From the NCBI GenBank assembly GCA_001939145.1, contig LSRX01000323.1, positions 235,330 to 299,329 of the forward strand: 64,000 nucleotides of DNA, given 5' to 3'. Positions within the stretch are counted from its first letter, which is position 1. Every line of letters begins with the position of its first letter. Position numbers and translations under genes: made by a program. The notes under the pieces were generated by a model. That model was given only the letters and a program-made list of their open reading frames with translations. It was not told the origin of the DNA and made no database searches. This stretch comes from Symbiodinium microadriaticum. Its lineage: Eukaryota > Sar > Dinophyceae > Suessiales > Symbiodiniaceae. Shown piece after piece: positions 52,401-62,511 of the stretch.

Positions 52401-54245
52401 ATCCCCAGGTGTGCGCTTCACCTTTTGCAGTTGCACGTGCAGACCATTTCCGGTGTCTATTTCAAAGCACCGCAGCCACTGCAGCAAAACCCTGTCCACT
52501 TTGTTCATCAGCTTATCCACATCTTCTTGGGTATCTGGGAAGCCCAAGTAGTCGAGCATGAATTTGACCTCCGGAGATCTTCAAATGCTTCCATATCATT
52601 CAGGAGCCAACATGTCACTTTTCTGTAACAGACTTCAACATGTTTTCTCTGAGGCTTGCAAAATGACATCAGCAGATGCCTACAGACACACTGGCCTCGT
52701 TTTTAGCGAGGACGCCGTCACCACTGTGATCGAATCTGGGAAGAAGGCTGGACAGAGATCCGAAGGACATGTAGCTATCCACCGAAACCCACCGACACAG
52801 AACTGAACAGCAGTCGGTCCGCTGGGCATGCGTAACGCATTCTGGTTATGAAGGCTTTTTCAGGTTACGCTAGATCGAAGCAAGACTAGTCCAGACCGGG
52901 CGGTGTGACTGCTCAGTAAGGACTGTAGCAGACGGAGATTTCATCCGAATGAATCCGAGCAGCTTTTTGAATGCAGCTGAAATTTGCTTTTCCTCCAGAT
53001 CCAATTTCATCTGCAGGATGTCAAGGCAGTTCTGGGCCTGCCATATGGCTCCGTCTTGGGTCACTTAGGGTCCTGTAGGTTTAGGTATCGATATGGACCC
53101 CTTCAAGAGATTTTCGCAAGCTTGTGGCCTCCGACCTACGATGCTGTCCAGATTTACAGGACTGAGCACAGTCTCAGCCTATGGTGGTCAAGGTCATTGT
53201 GGTACATTGCAGCTACAAGGAATCACCAATGCAGCAGTGTGGCTTTTTGCACCTATCTTCACGGGGGCATGAAAGCCGCAAGCCAGCGCTAGATCTACCA
53301 AGCCGCTAGTCTCGGTACCCTTTTTAGAAGTCTTGGCAGGGAAACACACAGTCGGCGTGGACAAAAGTCTGCTGGAGTCTAGAGTCTAGCATGTACTGCG
53401 AGTAGAGTCTGGAGGAAATTCAACTCGTGCAAGCTATGAGAATGGCCACCACAAGCACAAGCGAATTGACTGCATCAAACTGGCGGGCCTCATCAGTGTT
53501 GCCGTTTTCGATAGCCTTGCACAGCTCGTCGATGAAGAAAGCGAGCTCGTGCTCCTGACCAAGAAATTTGGATACATGACAGTCTAAGCCCGCCTTCTCG
53601 TCAAGAACCATTTCCAAACATTCTGGCGCGAGTCTACAACTGCAAGTCCTGAACCCCATCACCTAAGCCGACTGAACCTGAAAGCCTGAAGCTGCCCAAT
53701 CAGAACCTTTGAATCTGCACCCTTTGGAGGCCTTATAAACTTCTTAAACACTGTAATGGAGAAGTCTGCTCTCCTTGGACTTCAGGTATGGCTTCGATCG
53801 GAAGAGCTCGTCAAGCTGCTCCTTTCAATCAGGGAGCGAGAACCATATCAAACCATACCTGCCAGACTTCTTCTGGATTGTGTGAATCACTGTGAATCTC
53901 GATATACACTGACATGCACACTCACGTGAGCGGAAAGGATCGCAGGACTCAGTCTGTATAAGGTTTCAAGCCAGAGTCCTTGTGCACGGCACACTGCGGC
54001 GACACATTCACAGTGCTGAAGTCGCCCTGGCCACTTTTGAAACGGACTTCTTCGCTGACCTCCGGCACAGCCATAGACTTGACAAGGATGAAGTAAGAGC
54101 AAAGTCGTGACTTCGGCAGTCTGCCAGATATTAGGCAACAGCACTCCCAGAAAGGCTGGGCAAGGTGACACACACGAACAGCTCCTGCCTCTGCCGCTGT
54201 GTCATTGCAGATACACAGCGAGAACACTTGTCGTAGCGAAAACAT
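49440..54245 (-). CDS. EF-hand / DUF3626-like gene, copy B, many exons
   Basis: Repeats copy A exon by exon: EVRFKSGQGDFSTVNVSPQC (~53990-54060); QEHELAFFIDELCKAIENGN (~53480-53560), here followed in frame by a hydrophobic run VNSLVLVVAILIA; LDILQMKLDLEEKQISAAF (~52970-53040); EF-hand FDHSGDGVLAKNE (~52690-52745); LDYLGFPDTQED (~52490-52565); EF-hand DTSRDGTIQFDEFL (~52140-52195); FEIRRQQI (~52030); SESELAFALEPAMAMLL (~51640-51790); LAPLIVHINLDKAL (~51265-51330); MKDTHYRNQFETKTSGGL (~51060-51175); YIVLKDIRLRCTLSPQDSAN (~50690-50755); DYYAHVLLEWSPE (~50600); YIQDMLAKVMRKLG (~50260); KQADWVESICKKNGWTLTWM (~49800-49860). Exons are nearly identical between copies while introns differ in length, typical of a tandem duplicate. 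Function unknown; Ca2+ responsive by the EF-hands. Confidence 0.6.
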
Positions 54246-54249
54246 GCTT

Positions 54250-56785
54250 TCCGCGCAGCTCTGGGTTTACCAAGCTCCGCGTGTAGCTTATGAACTACAA
54301 AGCCTTGAGGGATGCGGATGCGTCAGCACTTTGCGGTTCTCATGCCTCATGGAGTGCAGCGATTCCTCAGGTTTGCTTCGGTTTCCAGCACTGCCAGCAG
54401 CAGAGATGTAGGCCTGTCCCTTTTCTCCCTCTGCTTCGATGGTCTCACACCTGCTTCTGTCGCGGCCCTGCATAACCGTGCCGCGCTGCACGATCACCTG
54501 GAGCAGCAAACTGTCTCCAGACCTTCTCTGATGCTGCACGATGGCCCCTAATGCCCAGGCCTTGCAGTGACCCCCTGCCAAGAAACGGGATCCGAGTGAC
54601 ACTTCTGACTGCCAGGTTCAAAAGACGGCGCCTTTCGACACAGGTAGGCGTAGTGCACGCTGCCACCTGTTACTAGCCGAGCCATGGCCACGATCCCAGC
54701 GGAGAGCACAGGACGAATAATACCCAAATGTTGGAGAATTCTCAATGCCGTCCTGGAAGCTTCACAGGGATGGGCACCTGAAGTGATCCCATGGTAGGAC
54801 ACATCTCGGAAGTAGGACCAAGTAGGAGAAGGTTGGGACAGTGTTTCAGTCAGGCAGGGGCCTGCTTGATGGCGAAGTTCAGGCCCTTGCCCTTGAAGTA
54901 GTCCAGCCTGTCGAACAAGTCCCATCACTCTCCGTTCTGACCTGCTACTGAAGAACGAGAGACATGAGATGCCCTGGTGCAAACGGCAAGAACACTACAG
55001 GGACAACTGAAGGAGTGGTCTGCTTCCAAGGAGGTGGCTCTGTTGCACGTGGTTTCAAGTGAGCTAACGGGAGCTTTGGGGCTAAAACTTGCCACCCTGA
55101 GCTACATATCCTGAGTCCTAGTCCTGGACCGCCGAATCTAAACTCTGAGCATCATGTGCATGGCTGTCCAGTCAATTGAAAGAAATCGGAGGTACGACTG
55201 AAGTGCTTGTTGGCTGTGCCGCAAAACCTCCGAATATGTCCTATAGTCGCCGAAGCTTCTACGCATCAAACATGAACCCACGCCACCCTGCAGATCTTCA
55301 CAGTCAACATGAGCTGGGCAACATAAAACAGAGTGGAGCAGACAGGGTGTCATGCCAGTTCACGAGAAGACATGCCATCTTGATCCATGTTAGCCTGCTG
55401 GCGTCCGAGCCTGCTGTTCGGTACACCATAGCTGACACAGAGAAACCTGATCTAGCGAAGGCATTTGCCATGCGTTTGTGAGTGACAGCGCCAGTGGCAC
55501 TTTCTCCGAGGCAGCGCGGTGATGCGATCCTTTTTTTCCGATACGGCTCTGCTCCTCCTTCGAGGATGTTGCAGCTCTCCGCTTTTGTCCTCCGGAAGCT
55601 TTGGTTAGCAGATGACGAGAAGAAGTCTGTCCTGCTTTGCTGACCGCAAGACTGGATATCGTCTCAGCTTGAACATGGAAGACATGCAAACTCAAGATAA
55701 GCATGCTACACCTGAAAGACGGGAACACTGAACAAGAGAACACACACTCCAATGATCTCCAATGCTCCGAGGTTCCTCTCAGCCGAAGCTCATTCGGAAG
55801 GCGTCCCATGGATGCCATGCAACTAATTGCCTGGAGATGCGGCAGCGCGAAACACAGCAACCAAGTCTGTACAAAACAAACACTGACTTGGTACCTGCTC
55901 TTTCGTGTCTTCATAGCAGACCGGCGCAGCTCTCCATCTTCAACAGGGTGTCTCGAAGGCTGCTGCCAGGGAAATGCTCCGGAGCTGGGGCACCAGCTAG
56001 AATCCTTATTGCTGGGATAATGATTTTTGCATCAACACACATCCACTATGTACTGTTACAGTGACAGAGCGATGTCCAGGAAAGCGGCACCAACGTACCC
56101 AATACGAAACCTCGGAGTTTGGCGGCTGCGCAGATACCGTCGTACAAGGAAAAGGGCAAAACATCGCAGGGTCACGCGCTCCCTGCTGGCCCCGATGCAG
56201 CGAGTGGCTGATCATTGCTTTGATGTCCTGTCTTGCTTGACAGCCTGCGTAGCGACCCAGGAAGTCTTGTGGGCATCTGCTCGCGTCGGCCGATGTCACC
56301 TGCAAACTTGAAACGTGATCAACGAAATGGATCATCGAACAAGGAATGCATCCAAGCAGCGATGCCAAGAGTGTGCAAAAAGCACAACACAAGGCCAGCC
56401 AACATCATTGAGAAAAGGCCTGCGCCACGCTTGAGAGACATGCATATTCGCAGTAGGACGGCATATCCCGATTGCAGCCGAATGGCATAGCAAGGTTGTG
56501 CAGTAGGCCTGGACAAGCATGCAAAGAGAAAGTTCACATACATAACTGCACTGCACACAGAACCAAACCTTGCATGTAGCAGATTTGGAAGCTTTCTGAC
56601 GAGGCTCGTCTTGACTGCTTGATTGCTGCTCCGGTAGCCTCACATGTCCACAGGGCCAGGCATGCAAACAGTATATGCGGCGCCAGTTCTACCAGTGTGA
56701 TTTGGGGCTGTCTGTTCTATCCAGTTTATCCAACAGGTGTTCAGAGCGTGGCTACTGTTACCGTCAAGGCGGTACTGGTAGTTAG
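54250..56785. other. unassigned sequence, possible membrane-protein exons
   Basis: Two minus-strand segments look like membrane spans: GAGLFSMMLAGLVLCFLHTL (within 56319-56450) and IIRPVLSAGIVAMARLVTGG (near 54660-54740). They could be 5' exons of copy B, whose N-terminal side has a hydrophobic run, or of a separate gene. I cannot join them with confidence. Confidence 0.35.
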
Positions 56786-56789
56786 TTGA

Positions 56790-57124
56790 TACTGCTACTG
56801 CTACTGCTACTGCTACTGCTGCTGCACCTGCTCCTGCTCCTGCTCCTGCTCGTGCTGCTCCTACTCTTAACCCTACTCCTACTCTTACTCCTGTTCCTGC
56901 TGCTACCGCTACTGCTACTCCTACTACATCTACTACCACTACCCCTTTTTCGAATAGTGGTGGTGGTGATAGTCGCAGTGGCAGTAGAGTGGCAGAGGGA
57001 GCGGCAGTAGTAGCAGTGGGGGTAGGGGTAGTGGTGGTGGTAGAAGTAGTAGTCGAAGTAGACGTAGAAGTAGAAGTAGAAGTAGAAGTAGAAGTAGTAG
57101 TAGTCGTCGTCGTCGTCGTCGTCG

Positions 57125-57161
<37 letters not shown>

Positions 57162-57163
57162 AG
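56790..57163. repeat. trinucleotide array with a switch of strand polarity
   Basis: From 56790 to about 56940 the plus strand shows CTACTG/CTCCTG units; from about 56958 to 57163 it shows the complementary sense (GGTGGT, AGTAGT, CGTCGT). The turn, near 56930-56975, has CCACTACC facing TAGTGGTGG. The right part abuts the truncated LINE A relative. Confidence 0.85.
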
Positions 57164-58560
57164 TTTTGTCACCCACTTGGCAAAGAACTGCGGGGCCACA
57201 ACGGTCACGAGGGAGACAAGGAGGCGACGACACCATCAGAAACGATGCCCAAACGAATAATTAGCTAAAGAACGCCAGACCCAATCCCCGCCTCCTGTGG
57301 AAAAGCATACGCACTCGGACATGTGCCAGTCTCTGCGCGTATTGTTGGCGTGACAAGTTCACAACATGACAAGCTTTCGCTAAACACCAAAGCTAGAACC
57401 CCAAAAACCGAAATAAAACAGTCAAACAGCCAAATCTCAAAGATCGAGAAAGCTTCCCAATCAACTGTCATGTCTGCAAAACGACGGGGTTTACCCCTTT
57501 CTGCATTCTGCACCCATTGCGGTTCAATATCTGTACAAACGAGGCCCTGGACTGCAGAAGTGTAGGCAAACAACCAGGCGCCGAGCAACTCTTTAAAGGC
57601 TCACCACAGCTAAACCTCAACCCGGCACCTCTGCGGTCACTCAAGGCACTGGTCACAACAAACTTCACCATAACTCTGAAAAACCATCAAACAGTGCTGC
57701 AAGGTTAAGGTGACAGTTCCAATCGGGGCCAATCTACTTGCAAACTAATCAAAAGCAGTCAAGGCAGCAGTTCACAGTTCACAGCTCGGGCTCAGGGGAA
57801 GAAGGCGAATGAGATGTGTTGCAGCAGAGACCAGTACTCAGGTTCATAGTGTCATCGTGCACAATCTCTTGTCGGCATGTACTGGTACGAAGCCACATCC
57901 GTCGTGCAGGCATAAACGTCACATCAAAGTCTCATTAAATTCATGGCAGTGCGAGGAACCCAAGTCTCCGCCAACAACCACATGAGGCATCGCCATGTGA
58001 CGACAAGCATGCGATTAATATGCAGGTTCTCCAGACTCCTGTTCGCAGTGTGTGGCAACCGTCTCAGGGGGCAAGCTATCCCCAGTCAATCACACAGTCC
58101 ACTGATCCGCGCAGGGTTTAGCAGGATCTCCCAGCAAGGCAAGTGCACTCAGTTCTGTTGCCACGTGATGCACTCTTGCCCCATGTTTATGCGGACCTCC
58201 CAGTCCTGAATCTTCTCCCTAACATATTCCAGATCAACTTGCCAGAAACGGTCTTCGCAGGGTCGTTGTGTCCGGAGTGGTAGGGTGACTCTTTCCAAGC
58301 TCTCAGAGTAGAATCCCATTTCAAAAGATATTGCGTAGTGCCATGCCCAGGCTCTCCTCATCTGTCTCAAGCAGTTGTACAAGAGCACCGCAAGAAAATA
58401 TGCCGTGGGCTGTGGCACCCTGTCAAGAGTCTGTTGCACCTCCTGAGAATATAAAGGCTCAAACGGTCGCAGATGCAGCGCCCTGGGCACTGCGAAACTT
58501 TCCATGTCCATGTTTGTAGCGGGTTTCCACTCACGCAGACACTTTGCAGCCAGTCACCAC
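57164..58560 (-). mobile_element. 5'-truncated relative of LINE A
   Basis: Its 3' end (57164 on: TTTTGTCACCCACTTGGCA, then GCGGGGCCACAACGGTCACG) matches LINE A 3461-3515. AGGCTCACCACAGCTAAACC at 57598 matches LINE A near 3899, and CCTGTGGAAAAGCA at 57294 matches near 3600. The orphan ORF is present, but nothing from ORF5 upstream is seen. The left boundary with LINE B near 58560-58660 is not exact. Typical of an incomplete reverse transcript. Confidence 0.8.
58149..58511 (-). CDS. orphan protein, paralogue of LINE A ORF6
   Basis: A 120-residue ORF from the ATG at 58511 (MDMESFAVP). It aligns without visible gaps to the LINE A protein over its whole length: HLR-x-FEPL, NCLRQMRRAW, SFEMGFYSESLER, DRFWQVDLEY, QDWEVR and MGQECI. 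It ends 21 residues earlier, after ITWQQN. The reading frame is intact although the rest of this element copy is missing. Confidence 0.7.
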   Translation of the reverse strand: MDMESFAVPRALHLRPFEPLYSQEVQQTLDRVPQPTAYFLAVLLYNCLRQMRRAWAWHYAISFEMGFYSESLERVTLPLRTQRPCEDRFWQVDLEYVREKIQDWEVRINMGQECITWQQN

Positions 58561-58663
58561 TTGTCGCAGATCACTCCTATACCCATGGCGATCTACTTCA
58601 GCTTTTCATGCTTTTCAGTCAATGGCTTCAGGGTGCCACGCCCTCGAAGCCTCGCAGCCCGCT

Positions 58664-59629
58664 CTACCAATTGTCGTAGAACTCGGCGATCTTGGCAAGG
58701 CCGGTGATCGCCTCCTCCTCCCATGCAGCCGCTGCAGCGCGAGCTGCCGCGCACGCCTCACGGGCGCTTCCCGAGGCCCGCCTTGTAGCGCACAGTCGCG
58801 CCTCCTCGTCGGCCCGACCATTGAGGATACGAGCTGGGATTTCGCCTCCAGGGGGCGTCGGCCAAGCAGCCGGGGCCGGCTTGTCATGGCTGGGGACCCA
58901 GTGGATCGTTGCATCAACCCCGGATGTCCTGACCTCCTGCCACCGCCTTGCAACGTCCTCGACTAACAAGCGGCAGCATCCGCACCCATCGATGGCACGG
59001 ATCGCCGACTGGCAGTCCGAGATGACCACCAAGCGCCCCGTGGCCTGCATCAGCTGCACCGCCATGAGAAGTCTTCTGATGGCCTCCACCTCCGCCCGGT
59101 AGGCTGACTGGTCCTCGCCGACGACCCCAGAGCTGAAGACCGGGCCATTTTGCACAGCCACAGACCAAGCCGCGATGTCGTGGATGCAGCTGCCATCAGT
59201 GCCAACGTAGACGACAGGCTGGGTGCTCAGCATCTGGTTGAGGATAGCCGCGAGCTCCTCCACCACTTCATCCTCCCCGATCACGCAGGGCGACGGGGGA
59301 AGCTCGGGAACGATTTTGCAAAGTAACCGCTCCTCGGCCCGATTGACCGGTGCCGCGCATCGGGGGCGCAGATGCGCGGTGCCACTGCACTGCCACAAGA
59401 GGTGTGGACGGCTTGGCATGCGCTGGCCGCATATACACTCAGCGATTGCTTCAGGGGAGATGCCCTTCTTCTTCGCCTTGGCCCAAACCGTGCAACCAGT
59501 AGCAAGCGAGGAATTGCGAAGATGCCGTTCACCAAGCGGAGGGAAGAGCTTCCGATGACCGGCCATGACACACAGGGCGTTAGCGGGAACTCCAGGTAGA
59601 AGAACGAGCGCAACGATGTAGACGCCGCT
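58664..59629 (-). CDS. LINE B CxC-H-C motif plus RNase H
   Basis: Open from the UGA at 59630 down to 58664. After MAGHRKLFPPLGERHLRN, a zinc-type motif C-x-C-x7-H-x4-C (CICGQRMPSRPHLLWQC) precedes an RNase H domain: YVGTDGSC (D), AEVEAIRRLLMA (E), VISDCQSAIRAI (D), HWVPSHDK and LNGRADEEA (D). All four acids are present. The frame is the same as the upstream RT piece, so one UGA, plausibly CGA mutated, separates them. Confidence 0.8.
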   Translation of the reverse strand, partial: SGVYIVALVLLPGVPANALCVMAGHRKLFPPLGERHLRNSSLATGCTVWAKAKKKGISPEAIAECICGQRMPSRPHLLWQCSGTAHLRPRCAAPVNRAEERLLCKIVPELPPSPCVIGEDEVVEELAAILNQMLSTQPVVYVGTDGSCIHDIAAWSVAVQNGPVFSSGVVGEDQSAYRAEVEAIRRLLMAVQLMQATGRLVVISDCQSAIRAIDGCGCCRLLVEDVARRWQEVRTSGVDATIHWVPSHDKPAPAAWPTPPGGEIPARILNGRADEEARLCATRRASGSAREACAAARAAAAAWEEEAITGLAKIAEFYDNW

Positions 59630-60634
59630 TCACCCGGGCAGCGAAGCACGGCGATGCCAGTCAATCAACCACTGCTTCAGGATGAGCTCACTGTCGTAGC
59701 CGAGGTGGAAAGTCCGGAGGCGCCCGCACTCGTCTCGCCGACCAATGATGTCACCAGTCGCCGAAGTCCACCACCCCAGCTCGCACTGCCGTGGCCACCG
59801 GCAGCAGCGTTGGCCAGCGCCTCGCACAAACTGGATGGACGCGTCCTCCAACCAACACGGCGGCTGGCATGCAATGGCAATGGCCGCACGCAGCGCCGAC
59901 CATTTGCGAGCAAAGACGGGATCGCAGTCCCAGCCAAGCACCTCCCACAACAGCAGTGCCGGAGTGTCACAGGCATTTTGGTGATTGACGGACGCAACCA
60001 CTGCACGGCGCAGCTGATGTAACTGCTCCTTCTCGATGCTAGCCATGGCACCAGCCCACAACACCAAGGGCAGCACCAACGAGCGGATAAAGGAGGCCTG
60101 CATGGGAAGACCGGTGGCCACCACGTTGATGCACTGAAGCCTCACGTCGGCGACCTCAAAGGAGTAGCGGGCCAACATGGGGACGCATCCGGGACGAAGG
60201 TAAAACCGAACTCCTAAAGTCTCAAACTCCGAACTGTGCTCGTAGCCGAAGAGGGCAGCAGCCTGATGGCCAATGGCTCCGCCCGTCGAAGCCACCTGAC
60301 ACTTTGTGGCGTCACACCGAAACTGGAAAGCGCGGTCCACACGGTCGCTGAGCCTCTTTGCTTGGGACAAGGCGTTCAAGGAGCGACCCCAAAAGCTGCG
60401 GTCATCAACGAAAGTCACAGCCTCACAGGTGGACCGGGCGACCGTGCCCGTCCACACCGACATCACCGCAGCGGCCAACAGCGGCGACATCGGATCGCCT
60501 TGAGCCAGTCCTCTTGTGGCCGGATGCCATTTGGCCCCGACCCAACTGCCAGTGGAGAACAAGCGCCACTGCTCAGACAAGACGCCCTGCACAAAGTTGA
60601 TGAAAAGCCTGGGAGCACGTAGGAACCGAAGAAC
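59630..60634 (-). CDS. LINE B reverse transcriptase, motifs B and C plus thumb
   Basis: Contains RGLAQGDPMSPLLAA (motif B) and VTFVDDRSFWG (motif C, FVDD in place of YADD), then a thumb with a WEVLGWDCDP segment. The frame runs back through a UAA at 60635-60637 to the preceding RT piece (EHLLQV-stop-VLRFLRAPRLFINF), so the two are one domain with a nonsense change. Confidence 0.8.
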   Translation of the reverse strand, partial: VLRFLRAPRLFINFVQGVLSEQWRLFSTGSWVGAKWHPATRGLAQGDPMSPLLAAAVMSVWTGTVARSTCEAVTFVDDRSFWGRSLNALSQAKRLSDRVDRAFQFRCDATKCQVASTGGAIGHQAAALFGYEHSSEFETLGVRFYLRPGCVPMLARYSFEVADVRLQCINVVATGLPMQASFIRSLVLPLVLWAGAMASIEKEQLHQLRRAVVASVNHQNACDTPALLLWEVLGWDCDPVFARKWSALRAAIAIACQPPCWLEDASIQFVRGAGQRCCRWPRQCELGWWTSATGDIIGRRDECGRLRTFHLGYDSELILKQWLIDWHRRASLPG

Positions 60635-61072
60635 TTAGACTTGGAGCAGATGCTCAGCATGGATCGAATCGTAAAATTTCGACACATCTTGGCCCACAAA
60701 CACAACCGAAGGGTCGTCACTGGCCTCGATGATGCGGAGGAACACGTCCCTGGTCGAGCGACGGTGCACGCCACCCAGCATCCTGTGCCCGAGCCACTCA
60801 TTGGCCCACTCCCTCATGTCCCGGACCAACAACGCAGCACCCAAGCGATAGGCCACACTGAGCACGGAAATCGGCCTGCAGCCTCCCGTCTGTTTGGGAA
60901 CCAAAGCGACACGGGCCTCACGCCACCTAGCCGGCAACGTGGCATTGTCAAAGGCACATTGCCAAAGATCCCCAAGGGCCCGCCAAAACGTTCCCGGCAG
61001 CAAGAGGAAATGATGAGCCTCCCACCCATCTGGTCCGCAGGCTTTGCCACGCATTTTGGATGCAGCCTTCAA
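60635..61072 (-). CDS. LINE B reverse transcriptase, fingers and motif A
   Basis: Reads GKACGPDGWEAHHFLLLP, RPISVLSVAYRLGAALLV and FVGQDVSKFYDSI; the last is motif A with its catalytic Asp. A frameshift near 61060 separates it from the upstream frame (ERLLIE...), in which the same bases were entered. Confidence 0.8.
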   Translation of the reverse strand: MKAASKMRGKACGPDGWEAHHFLLLPGTFWRALGDLWQCAFDNATLPARWREARVALVPKQTGGCRPISVLSVAYRLGAALLVRDMREWANEWLGHRMLGGVHRRSTRDVFLRIIEASDDPSVVFVGQDVSKFYDSIHAEHLLQV

Positions 61073-61427
61073 TTAAGAGCCGAGTTGAGGAAAAGGTCGG
61101 CGTAGCCCGAGCGTCCCCAGGCGGAGGAGGCACGAGTTCAGAAAGGAGCTCACGCACAGGGCTCTCCTCCGCAGCGCCAGCCGTCCATCTGGGGCACCAT
61201 TCGCCTTCAGCACGGCGAATCACCTCGACCGGGTGGATGGCCGTTCGCCTTAGCTCCTCAGCTTCGCTCCACCTAGGATTTGCGAGGCCCGTTCGCAAGG
61301 AGGCCCGGCGCTTGATCCAAGCCGTTTGCTTCTTAGTCGAGCCGCTCAGTGAGGACCGCCATCGAGCAAAGCCCGCCTCCAGCTCCAGCCGGGCAGCCTC
61401 CTCCACCTGTGAAATTATAGGACCCAC
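60948..61427 (-). pseudogene. LINE B linker between endonuclease and RT
   Basis: The useful part is about 61427-61065 (IISQVEEAARLELEAGFARW to FSSTRLLIE); beyond that the frame is an artefact of a frameshift. Upstream the same frame is open past a UGA (61428-61430) to about 61540, joining the endonuclease tail after another frame change. Confidence 0.6.
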
Positions 61428-61527
61428 TCAGCCTGCTGCTCCCCATAGTGAAGAAGGGGAGGTCCTGCAGCCACGGAAAAATGTCCTGCTCACATTTCTG
61501 CCAACGATGTCACGGAGCCGGGCATCC

Positions 61528-62511
61528 TCAGGGCACCGTGCCATGTGCCAGCCGGCGGGAGAAGCGCCGCAACCGCACGAGCCCCAAGGACTCAAAGCCG
61601 TTTGCCGCCTTGCTGCGAGGTTTGGCGCCCTGAGGCGACCATGGAGCGGACCGCGCCACCACACCACGACTCACGCCACCCAACGCCGCCTCCGCCGCGT
61701 TGGACAACATGCACCACGCAGCGTCAACATCCTTTGCCGCCAAGAAATTGCGGAACTGCGGCGCATCCCAGTGCCCCGCCCAAGCAGCCTCCGAAACCTC
61801 AGCATGACCAAGCGGAGCCCGAGCCGGCGCAGAACACCCCGACGGGTCAGTGAACGAGAACTCGTAGCTCACCGCCGTGTGATTGCCCACGCCACCAGCG
61901 TGTCTCAGCGCAACCGGACGCAGCCGCCCCGCCGACAGCCCATAGTCCAGCCGTCGGTGTCCGCCCGCCGTGCCAGGCAACGGCCCTTCGGTCATAAAAG
62001 CCGAGTCCAGCGGCTCTGCCCATCCAGTCGCCAGGCGCCTCGCCATTGGCGCCTCGTCCACAGCCACGTTGAAGTCACCGAGCAGAAGCCATTCCATGCC
62101 AAGCCCGCGGACCGCCAGAACGACCTCCTCAGCATAGTTCGCCGCCGCCTCGCAATCGGAGGCAAAGCCATACACACTCACCACAACCACCTTCCGAACT
62201 CCACTGTGAAATTGAAACTCGAGAGCCACCGCACTGTACCTGGACTGGTCACCCACACTCGGCAGTCGAATGGGCTGGCCAGGTGCTCTGGAAAGAACAG
62301 CTGTACGGTGTAGTCCACCAGAGCCAACACCCAAAGATGCATGATAACCATGGGCTCGCCAGGCGTCCATCCAAGTGGCCACACTTGCTGTATTGATGTC
62401 CACCTCCTGGAGGCACATGACCTGACAAGGAAAAGCCCGCATGTGATCATGAATGGCAGCAACCTTCGTCACCCCCATCCGGTTCACGTTCATCGTACTA
62501 AATACAGTCAC
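61528..62511 (-). CDS. LINE B APE-type endonuclease
   Basis: Begins FSTMNVNRMGVTKVAAI and carries CLQEVDI (E), LLLGDFNVAVDE (D and N), HRRLDYGLS (D) and GNHTAVSYEF in place of the usual SDH. The histidine is kept but the preceding Asp position is Asn. It would nick target DNA. The frame starts within the end of the previous ORF (TCGTGA overlap at 62508-62511). The open frame beyond about 61560 (GTVP then UGA) is past a frameshift. Confidence 0.8.
   Translation of the reverse strand: MTVFSTMNVNRMGVTKVAAIHDHMRAFPCQVMCLQEVDINTASVATWMDAWRAHGYHASLGVGSGGLHRTAVLSRAPGQPIRLPSVGDQSRYSAVALEFQFHSGVRKVVVVSVYGFASDCEAAANYAEEVVLAVRGLGMEWLLLGDFNVAVDEAPMARRLATGWAEPLDSAFMTEGPLPGTAGGHRRLDYGLSAGRLRPVALRHAGGVGNHTAVSYEFSFTDPSGCSAPARAPLGHAEVSEAAWAGHWDAPQFRNFLAAKDVDAAWCMLSNAAEAALGGVSRGVVARSAPWSPQGAKPRSKAANGFESLGLVRLRRFSRRLAHGTVP

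Noticed and set aside
61060-62313. 417-codon plus-strand ORF
   Set aside because: It is antisense to the LINE B endonuclease and linker, whose catalytic motifs are clear. The plus frame is Arg/Pro/Ser-rich with no domain.
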